DNA of 64,000 nucleotides. It comes from Zopfochytrium polystomum. Its lineage: Eukaryota; Chytridiomycota; Chytridiomycetes; Chytridiales; Chytridiaceae. A model generated the notes under the pieces. It saw only the letters and a program-made list of their open reading frames with translations. It was not told the origin of the DNA and searched no databases. A program made the translations under genes and the position numbers. Of this stretch, positions 1 through 8,852 are shown piece by piece. Every line of letters starts with the position of its first letter. Positions within the stretch are counted from its first letter, which is position 1. Location of the stretch: NCBI GenBank assembly GCA_025765615.1, contig JAIVFJ010000072.1, positions 62,001 through 126,000 on the forward strand. Reading direction: 5' to 3'.

Positions 1-1
1 C

Positions 2-3000
2 GGGCGAACTCCCTCTCCTGCGGGTGCTGGCGGCGCCAAATCTGATGATCCTTTCGGCGGCCTGATATCTTTTGGATCCGCACAGAAATCGAACACCAAC
101 ATGTCCTTGGACGAGAAGCGTCGGCTCGCGTCAGGACCAGCGAGCTCGATGGGCTTTGGCTCACTCCAGAGCAGCAATCTCTTCGTTTCCGGCACATCAC
201 CCTCTCCTAACACCTCCAGTACCGCGAGTGGATATAGCGGACTCGCTGGTCTTGGAGCGGCGGGCGCCTCAGCAGCCTCTCCTTCGATGTCGACGGGACG
301 CGTCGGGGGCAGTGGAGTGGGTGGCTCGGGGAACGCTTTTGTTTCCTTGCTGGATGGTGGACTCAACCCAATCAGCAGCACCATTCCGGTCAGCTCAGGT
401 TCTTCCATCACTTCTGGCTCAAAATCGACGTTTCCCGCGGCTAGCCAAGAATCAAACCCGTTTGGTGATCTGCTTGGAGATGCCATCGCACCATCCTCCT
501 CTTCGCCGGCCACCCTTTCCACGCTGGCCGCTTCTACCAAACCTTCGTTTAGCGCCCCATCCACGACGATCAGCGACCCATGGAACTTTGACCTGTTGGA
601 GAAACCCGTTTCTTCTATGAAAGCCCAACCTGCGACTTATTCCGATGACCCTTTCGACCTCACAATCAACTCCTCCAAACCAGCCAGCGTGTCCTCGCCC
701 CCCGTGGCCAAACCGTCGCGGTTGGTCAGCGAAGAATCCAGCGATGATGACGGCCCCGAAGATCCTTTTGGTCTCCTCTCGAACCTATCGAATCGTCCGA
801 AACCGAGTCGGCAGAGGCAGCCAGAGCCAACACGATCTACCCCCCCACCCGCAAGCCCTCGTCTCTCTCCTGCGCCAAAGTCTTTTTCCAGCCCAATCAG
901 CCAGGGATCACCCAGTGGCAAAGCACTTCACCGCGATTTTGAAATTGCACAAATAGTGGACATGGGATTTGACACCGAAACGGCCAACTTTGCTCTCGAT
1001 GCAGCCGGCGGGGACCTCGACATGGCCATTGACATCCTTGTTAAAGGTCGGGACGGATCAGCAGGGCGTCCACGACCTCCTCCTTTACCCAATCGTGATC
1101 AAGCCGGCGGGCGGCCCGGTGCCACGAGAGTAGCGTACTCGCGCTCTGGTGCAGCAGAGGAAACCGGCTCAGACATTTTGAACAAAGCGTCTGCGTTCGG
1201 TCTCTCAATGTTTTCGCACGCAAAGACAGCTCTTGAATTTTCCAAGAAGAAGCTTGGCGAGGCCTATGAGAAGGCTTCCGAGACGGTTGCTGTCATCGCC
1301 GAGAACAACAACATCCACATTCCAGCTACTGGCGCGTCAGGAAAAGCAGGGCAGGGTCCCTCTGGTGTCAAAGATGAAGCGCCTCGAAACTACAAGCCAT
1401 ATCGAGATACTGATGGGTTCGGTGGTGGCGTTGGCGGTTACCGCAATCGTAGTGCACCGGATTCATCAGACGACGACATACCTGTAAGGCACCAATCAGG
1501 TTATGAGCGATATGGGGATCATGGTGCTGAGCTGGATTCCTCCGACGACGACGTTCCTTTGCCAAGGTCTAAAAAGCAAGTCTCTTCGGACCAGCCCAGT
1601 GAGCCCGAGGTCATTGACTTGCCGTGGAGACGGCGGCCGTTCGTGCCAGTGGACGATACCTTTTCCACTGACGCGACTCCTCACTCGCCGACCGAAAAGC
1701 GAGGAAGGGCTCCACCCCCACCCCCCTCCAAGCCTTCTTCTGCTGTTCGACAGAAGCCGCCCGTGCAATCGGAGGCAGCCTCTTTGAATATTTTTGATAC
1801 AGCCCCTGCTGCGTTGCAGCAACCCGCACCCGTGAAGAGCAGCCCTCCACCACCACCACCGACGGTTCGGCATGCTTCACCGGAGCAAATCGCAGAGAGT
1901 GAACGACTTCGCGAGCTTGGCAATGGGCAGTTCAAGGTTGGCCAGTTCGCTGAAGCCGAATCGCACTACAGTTCGGCGATCTCAGCCCTTCCATCAAACG
2001 ATAGCGTTGGTCTTATTCCCCTGTACAACAACCGGGCTGCTGCGCGTCTAAAGACTGGAAATCCCCGCGGAGCGATTGAGGACTGCGATGCGGTCCAAAG
2101 CATGACCCCTGGTGAAGCAAAGAGCTTGTTGCGACGGGCCACAGCGTGGGAAGCGTTGGAGAAGTGGGAAAAAGCTGGCGAAGACTACGAAAAGCTCTTG
2201 CAGATCGACCCAACAATGAAGGGAGTGAGCGCAAGTCTGACCAGGGTTAAAAAGGCGCTCAAAGTGGATCCAAACGATCATGGTGGAGGCATCAGCGGAA
2301 GCAGCCCTGGAATGGACGCGTTCGGGTTTTCCGCCGCGTCGAGTCCAAAACCTAAGCCACCGACAGCTCCAAAGTAAGTGACTGTGTTGGAGTATTCAAA
2401 CACGAGGGGTGTTTTAACTCTTGGACCGTTTAGACCCATGAGCACAGGAGTCAAGAAGGCCGTAGACAAGGCCGTCGAAAGCCTTCGAGAGCAAAACATG
2501 AAAGCCGAGGCTGAGGAGGACAGGAAGTTTGCGGCCAAGGAGACAATCGATATAATGGTCAGTTCGCACGTCTCGAACCACGTCTCATTTGAAGTACTTT
2601 TTTTTTTTTTTTTTTTTTTGGTGACTCGCTTCCTGCCTTTTCGCGTTACGATATTTTTCGCAGATTGAGAGGTGGCGTGCCGGCAAAGAAAACAATCTGC
2701 GAGCACTTCTCTCGTCTTTGGACTCAGTATTGTGGAAAGAGATGGGATGGACGACCATCCCGTTGTCAGAGCTTATAACACCGCAGCAAGTTAAAATCAA
2801 GTACATGAAGGCGGTCGCGAAAGTTCACCCGGACAAGGTAATGCGGCTGTTTGATTGCTGCTCCACCACCCCGCTGTGTTCGTCTCGTACTGACTGTTCC
2901 CCCTCCCCCACAGCTCAAGCCCAGCACGACCGTGGAGCAGCGAATGATAGCGAACGGAGTCTTCAGCACCCTCAACAATGCCTGGGATAGCTTCAAGCAG

Positions 3001-3015
3001 CAGTCCGGAATGTGA
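2..3015 (+). CDS. Auxilin/Swa2-like clathrin-uncoating J-domain protein (5' partial)
   Basis: Exons read as <2-2373, 2434-2557, 2664-2837 and 2914-3015, each with GT-AG ends and an unbroken frame, giving at least 923 residues. The frame is open to the window edge (there is an ATG at 101), so the true start is probably upstream. Order of parts: a Ser-rich disordered N-terminus with DPFG/DDPF-type motifs, expected to bind clathrin or adaptors; a UBA domain at about nt 940-1045 (MGF motif); an acidic/proline linker; a TPR domain at about nt 1890-2240; and a C-terminal J domain with its HPD triad at nt 2826-2834. This UBA-TPR-J order matches yeast Swa2, which recruits Hsp70 to strip clathrin from coated vesicles in the cytosol. 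The family call is secure; clathrin binding itself is inferred. Confidence 0.9.
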
Positions 3016-3040
3016 GGACCCCGCATCTTTCCATTTCCAT

Positions 3041-3074
3041 TCTCTCTCTGTCTCTCTGTCTCTCTGTCTCTCTG

Positions 3075-3133
<59 letters not shown>

Positions 3134-3134
3134 G
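3041..3134 (+). repeat. CT-rich microsatellite
   Basis: A run of CT dinucleotides with interspersed CTGT units starts 26 bp after the auxilin stop codon. It is followed by A-rich and GC-rich low-complexity sequence (3220-3450) and a pyrimidine-rich stretch (3580-3690) that leads into the next gene. No coding potential beyond SLSL/RERE repeat translations. Confidence 0.95.
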
Positions 3135-3700
3135 CTTGTCTTTGCTGCCTCCGGTGGGAACGAAAGCGATCTTGTTTTTTGTTTTTTGTTTCGATCGCGA
3201 ATGAAAAAATGATAAAGAACAAAAAAAAAAACCAAACCAAACCCGAAAAAGAAAAATAAGAGCGAATCAAATATTTCCCTTGCGGTTGTTGGTTGGGGTC
3301 ACAAAAGAAGAAAAAAATTAAAACAGAAAAACCAAAGCGAAGGATGACGGCGGCAGCGGCGGCAGCAACAACGGGGACAACGGGGGCGGCGGATGGCGAG
3401 CCCCGCGGCGACGGCGGCGCAGGGAACGCCGCGCCGCCGCCGCACTTTGTGCGTGGCGGTTGGTGAGGAGGGGGAGTGAGAGAGAGAGAGTGTGTGTGTG
3501 TGTGACACACAGAGGAGGGCCTGTGCGATCCCCGTTTTCGTTCGTTCGTTCGTTCGTTTGTTTGGTTGTGTTCGTCTCTGTCTGTTTCTTCTGATCGCAG
3601 CCGCTCTTCCCCCCGCCCTCCCCTCCCCTCGCTCCATGCGCCCACCCCCGGTCCGCTCGCGATTACTCTTTCCTTCCTACTACTCCAACAGGGCGACATC

Positions 3701-3936
3701 ATGTCTTCGAGGGAAACGTCCATCTCCCTGCCCTCTTCATTCCGCCCGCTCGAACGCGTCATCCTCACTGCAAACGGAAACGTGCAACGGATTTTCAGGT
3801 GAAGAGAGAGAAATTTTATATTTTTCCCTTTATGGTTTTTGGTTTTTTCGCGTTGTACGCCGAAACAAAACAATACTGAACAAAAACAAACAACAAAAAA
3901 AAAAAACGTCGTGGCTCTATTGTCAAAAACAAACGC

Positions 3937-3968
<32 letters not shown>

Positions 3969-4706
3969 ACTTCGCTACAAGTGCATTCTACAACTTGCCC
4001 GTGACGGTGGAGATTGTGCGGAACGTACGCAAACCCAAGGCGCATTTCTCGGACCCGCTGTCTTTGGTCGAGTACGATCGCGAAGTGAGACTCGTTGTCG
4101 GAGGAAAAGTAAGTAGTGCCAGTCGCCGCCCCTACCCTCGCCCGACGTCCCTTTCAGCGCTGCCCTATTTCTCCACTCTGCCTCACGCTCGGGCGGTTGG
4201 TTACGCTGACCTGCGCTGGCGCGCACTACTCCTCTCCACCCGTCCGTGCCCGAATGGATCAGACGTGCTGCACCGCCACGAGCGTCGTCAAGCTGTTTGA
4301 TGACATCCAGCGCCGACTGGTCGAAGATCAGCAGGTCGGGATCGGTCAACTGTTTCGGTGAGCCTTCATGCCACGCAAGGAGGAGAAGCCGAAATTTTAT
4401 GCACTCAAGCTCTATTTCCTGACCTGACTCTCACCCACCCCCTACACCCCTCCTCTTTCCGTCACATCTGCAACCACCTGGACGGCGCGCGGCTGCGACA
4501 GGTACCAGAGCATCCTGCCCGAGTTTGAGCTACTCCAGGTCGGCCGCGTGGATGGCCACTTTTGGCGCGAGTACGTGCTGCAGTCCAAGGGCGTGCGGTG
4601 CGAGATCAAGGAGACTTTTCCCGACGACGCATTTGCGTTTGCGTTTGCGGGGTCTGGGGCTGTTTCGGACGAGCAGCGGGTGCAGGGAGTGCAAGAGTTG
4701 AACTGA
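3701..4706 (+). CDS. Chorismate lyase-like (DUF98) protein
   Basis: Four exons (3701-3798, 3982-4108, 4263-4357, 4502-4706) join in frame to a 174-residue protein. The spliced protein opens with [25 protein letters not shown] and continues through REVRLVV, SVVKLFDD, VGIGQLFR, LPEFELLQVGRVDGHFWREY and IKETFP. This is the conserved skeleton of the DUF98/chorismate pyruvate-lyase-like family, compact proteins with the chorismate-lyase fold. The bacterial enzyme makes 4-hydroxybenzoate and pyruvate from chorismate; whether the fungal relatives catalyse this is not known to me. Intron 1 carries about 30 consecutive A residues (3936-3967). The start is the first ATG after a pyrimidine-rich leader and matches the usual N-terminus of the family. 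Confidence 0.78.
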
Positions 4707-6098
4707 AACGGGGGGGGGGGGAGGAGGTTGCACGCCGCCGGCCAACCGCCCCACTATATCGATGGACCCCGGAACGAACATCAAAACAAACTGGACCGGC
4801 GCCAGGCAGGTTTTGCGAACGGCCCACAGAGCCAAAGTCAACGTTGAAGACAGTAAAATAATAAGCTCAAGTTGCGCATAGAGGGCATATCGATTCCATG
4901 GTTGCCCTAGTAACAGCTTTTCTTCTATCCAAACACCTCGGGCTTCCAAGCAAAGCGCAAGCATGGGAGGCGAGTCAAAACGTTTGTGGGCGCAAGAACG
5001 CTTGGCGAGGAGCGGAGAACAAGGTGCATTCATGTGATGAGTTATCAGGGTTTTAACCGTACCAACCCCAAAGACAAAAACCTAAGTAAAGGATTTGACA
5101 TCTCGACTTTCACACGTTGCTGCACGTGTAAATGAGAAGTACTTATACGGTGCATTTGAAAGCGGGAAAACGGGTGAATTTTTTCGTGTAATACATGAAA
5201 CCATCTGTTGAAAAAACGAAGAGAATCATCACCAAAGTAAGTCATCCTAAATGAAGGATTTAGAGTAGAAAAATTCGGCTCCTTTACCATGGGACAACCA
5301 TGGTTTCAAATTTTTCAAGTTTTCAAGTTCGGGTAGAGAAAACGGAAAATAGGAGAAAAGGGGAGAAAAAAACAATTGATTGGTGTCGCACTTAAACTCC
5401 TGCTCGAGCACAGCAGTCCTCGATATGATGGTCGACCTACGCCTCCTCCTCGTACGCGGGGGTTGGGTCACCGCCCGCCTGCACGGTGGGAGCAGGCACG
5501 ATCGTCCTGCAACCTTGTGGCCTGGGGATTTGTTGTTCAACTTTTTCTCTATTGATTTTTCTCGGACAAGGCGGTCTTTCTGAACGTCGTCCATTGAACG
5601 ATGTCCAACAACACAGAAGGGCAAGCATGAACTCCCACACTCCCGCTCATGCGTGACACCCATTTACCACTAAATCGACGTCCCAATGCTTCTGCATGTT
5701 TCCTGAACACAGAGGGTCCCAACAACTTGGTCCCCAATAATCCTTATCATTTTATTGAAGTCAAAATATCAGCCTTCCTGTTCTGTTGAGATTCTTTGTA
5801 AGAAAAAGAAAATGAAGAGAAAGAAGAAAAGGCCCTGCTTTGTTGCGGAAGCTGTTTGCCAGACGGTTGTTCTTTTGTCGCAGAGAATGCCAGTTTGAAC
5901 AGGAAGAGCAATATTTTTCATTCAAGGTTCAGGAACAAACACTTGTTGGAGTTAGTGTCGGTAGGTATAAAGCCGCCGAGGGTGGATGACTCAAGTGCCG
6001 CAGTTGGTGGCAATAATGTTGCAAGTCTTATATCGAAGATCTCGTGTGTTGCTGATGTGTTGTTGATGTTGCAGATCGATGATCTCAATTTTAGTGTG
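4707..6098. other. Intergenic stretch without recognisable genes
   Basis: AT-balanced sequence with many stops in all frames. A weak open frame on the plus strand (about 5856-6200) runs into the repeat at 6099 and has no ATG start or family resemblance, so it is not called. Confidence 0.6.
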
Positions 6099-6299
6099 TT
6101 GAGATTTGAGCCTGGGAAGCCAGCTTCCTATGCCAACAGCAACCTCATCGCTGGCGTCTTGCGACTTACACAGTCAGGTAAGCCGAAACGCCTAATCTGA
6201 ATCCAACAAAAAGAGTTCGGTGAAGTGAGCAGCGATTCTAGCTTTGCGTTCCTAGGCTTTGCCAGTGAGGACAATGCAAATAGAATCACCCTCAATAGG
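6099..6299 (+). repeat. 200-bp direct repeat, copy 1
   Basis: Begins GTTGAGATTTGAGCCTGGGA and is repeated, diverged, at 7028-7231, 929 bp away in the same orientation. Both copies share the landmarks AAGCCAGCTTCCTATG, GTAAGCCGAAA and CTAATCTGAATCCAAC. Copy 2 lies in the loop of the inverted repeat. The origin is unknown; it looks like transposon debris. Confidence 0.8.
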
Positions 6300-6516
6300 C
6301 CATGCCAGCTGGGATGGTGCCTGGTGTGAGCAGCAACCAGCATTCCCTCTCTCCCATCATGTGAGGTACTCAATGGTTCAGAGAACTGTTGAACTGGTGT
6401 TGAAGCTGCAGTGTAGAAGGCAATGTTGTGAGTGGAGGCGGCATCGCAAGAAGGTGGAAGGGTCGAGGAACCAAGGCTTGAATTGAGAACTTGTACAAGG
6501 GAGTGAGTGTAGCAAG

Positions 6517-7744
6517 CAACCAAGGGCAAGTGAGTAAAGAGAGCTTGTTTTAGACAGGGAATGGCAAATTGGAGTGACAGTGTTGTGTTTTCAATAAGAA
6601 AGCTCTGCCCAATTTATACTCCTGCAGGGAGGTTGACCAGTTTTCCTGTTTTGCCAATCTGAACAAGTTGCAAACTGCTTCAGACAGGGCTTTGCTCTGG
6701 GCAAGTGTTGTAAACCCCTTCCCACAGAGGGAGGGTGATTTGAAGTATTCAGAGCATTTCAAATCAACCAAGCTCTGTGTGGAGCTCTGTGTACAAGCAA
6801 CTGGTCTCCCCCACAGGAGCGTTTCAAATCAGCCAAGGTCTGTCCAGAGGTCTGTGTCCAGTGACCAGTCTCCCACAGAGGAAAGATGATTTGAAATCAT
6901 CAGGAGCATTTCAAATCAACCAGTGTGTCCAGAAGCCTGGACAGCGGTCTCTGCACTACAGACGAAGGGTATTGCACACAGAGACAAAAGTCTGCCGACC
7001 TGGGGCAGCTGTGAGCTGCCCTAGTTGTTGAGATTTGAGCCTAGGAAGCCAGCTTCCTATGTCAATGGCAGCCTCGTCACCGCCGCCGATGCCACTTACA
7101 CTAAGTCGGGTAAGCCGAAAGGCCTAATCTGAATCCAACGAAAAGAGCTAGATGAAGACGGCGGTGATTCTAGCTTTGCTTTCCTTGGCTTTGCTGGCGA
7201 GGACAATGCGATTAGAATCACACTCAATGGGTTCAGAGAAATGTTGAACCAGGGCAGCTCACAGCAGCTCCAGGTCAGCACTGTTGTCTGAACCAATGTT
7301 GAGCCAGGGACTGGTTGATTTGAAACACCCCTGATGATTTCAAATCATCTTTCCTCTGTGGGAAGGCTGGTCACTGGACACAGACCTCTGGACAGACCTT
7401 GGCTGATTTGAAATGCTCCTGAAGATTTCAAATCATTTTCCCCTCTCTGTGGGGAGACCAGTGCTTGCACACAGGGCTCCACACAGAGCTTGGTTGATTT
7501 GAAATGCTCTGAATACTTCAAATCACCCTCCCTCTGTGGGAAGGGGTTTACAACACTTGCCCAGAGCAAAGCCCTGTCTGAAGCAGTTTGCAACTTGTTC
7601 AGATTGGCAAAACAGGAAAACTGGTCAACCTCCCTGCAGGAGTATAAATTGGGCAGAGCTTTCTTATTGAAAACACAACACTCTCACTCCAATTTGCCAG
7701 TCCCTGTCTAAAACAAGCTCACTTTGCTCACCTGCCCCTGGTTC
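6517..7744. mobile_element. Inverted-repeat (foldback-like) element
   Basis: Arms of roughly 410-430 bp (6517-6925 and 7312-7744) are near-identical reverse complements around a loop of about 390 bp that holds one copy of the 200-bp direct repeat. Each arm carries TATAAATTGGGCAGAGC pointing outward (about 6612 on the minus strand, about 7644 on the plus strand). The inner half of each arm is built from subrepeats of about 90 bp containing CATTTCAAATCA and its complement, so it is palindromic at a finer scale too. No transposase is visible. It could be a foldback or MITE-type element, or two solo LTRs in opposite orientation. Confidence 0.75.
7028..7231 (+). repeat. 200-bp direct repeat, copy 2
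   Basis: Second copy of the repeat at 6099-6299, inside the loop of the inverted-repeat element. It is preceded by a perfect 8-bp stem (GGGCAGCT, loop GTG, AGCTGCCC; about 7002-7020). It contains the palindrome TAGGAAGCCAGCTTCCTA. Confidence 0.8.
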
Positions 7745-8427
7745 AAACCTATGTTGTATCCATTTCTTTCTTTCTACCTCTCAGCCGTTTGCTTTGCTTT
7801 GTGGCCTTGACCCTTCTACCTTCTTGCAACACTGCCTTCACCCACAACATCACCTTCTACACTGCAACTTCAACACAGTGCTTTGAGATGTGTGTGTTGC
7901 AATAATGTGTTTGGGATTTAGACGGACAGTGGATGTGATTTGTTTTCTGTGAGGGGTGCGTGTATTGAGTTGCGGCTCTGCCCAGCTGTCGGCTTTTATA
8001 GCCAAAGGCACAATTGGGACGCAGCGGCACAGCCTGGGAGATGTCTGAGGTTTCGACTTGGGGAGTGGGTTGACTTTGGGTTGACCTTGCTAGGAGACCG
8101 GAGACGATGAATGGCAATAATAAAATGGAAAAGGTTTGTTTTTGGGGACAGCCTTTTCACTGGCGTTGGTCGTTTTCATCCATTGCATGCAATGAATCCA
8201 TCCACCGCACCACAAGTCCGCGAAACTATTCTCCGAAACAGCAATACCTTGAGAGGGAATTTAAGCGCTGCACAAGTGCAAGGTTCCCGAGGTTTCCATC
8301 CACAAGCCAGGCACCACTTCCTTGTGCTTTCTGTTTGGTAGGCAGAACTGACTGGTTAGCAGCTAGATGCACACCCTATTGTGACTGTCAGTTATCATTC
8401 TACATGATGCTCATGGGGAGAGCGAGC
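7745..8427. other. Intergenic stretch, nothing recognised
   Basis: No frame with family resemblance and no intron-exon structure I can support. The minus frame at 7857-8117 and the plus frame at 8107-8682 have no recognisable product. Confidence 0.5.
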
Positions 8428-8499
8428 CACCGCCAATGCAGACCTGGGTGCTGGCTTGCACTGTTGACAAGTACTCCAAGTAGTAAGTGGAACAGAAAC
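8428..8499 (+). repeat. Dispersed repeat fragment flanking the Ty3 element
   Basis: The segment from GAGCCACCGCCAATGCAGAC to AAGTGGAACAGAAA recurs with few changes at about 20655-20732 in the same orientation. It ends exactly where the Ty3 LTR begins, so the LTR element inserted into, or recombined with, an older repeat. Confidence 0.8.
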
Positions 8500-8852
8500 T
8501 GTCAGGAACAGGGCAGGACAGGACAAGGCAGACAAGGAACTGAGAGGAGTGATGATTGTATTGGAAACAATAATTCACTTGAGGGATGGGACAGGTCCCC
8601 CATCCCCCTTTTATACCTTTTGAGAGTGTTCCTTGTCAAGACTCCAAGAAAGTTCCAGAAAGAGCAATTAGTAATACAATGATACCAATGATACCAATGA
8701 CAACAAGACAAGTCAGGAAAGCAAAGAAGGTTCCAGAAGGTTCCACAAGGTTCCATGAAGGAATGTTCTAGAAGGTTCCAGAAGGTTCCAGAAGGTTCCA
8801 TGAAGGAATGTTCTAGAAGGTTCCAGAGGTTTCCAGAGGGTGATTCATAACA
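8500..8852 (-). repeat. 3' LTR of the Ty3 element
   Basis: 353 bp with TG...CA ends (sense strand TGTTATGAATCA... to ...TTCCTGACA). Identical to the LTR at 12105-12457 except for one base (A here, C there, in the segment AGCAATTxGTAATAC). It contains the heat-shock-element-like array (8726-8835) and TATAAAA on the sense strand (about 8609-8615). Confidence 0.95.

Noticed and set aside
5856..6200. Plus-strand frame running into the 200-bp direct repeat
   Set aside because: It begins at TTG, has no recognisable family and overlaps repeat sequence.
6550..7711. Identical 73-residue frames in both arms of the inverted repeat
   Set aside because: They are the same repeat read twice, contain the TATA region and have no protein features.
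8502..8801. 99-residue frame inside each LTR (WNLLEHSFMEPSGTFWNLLE-type repeats)
   Set aside because: A translation of the GAA/TTC array in an LTR, not a gene.
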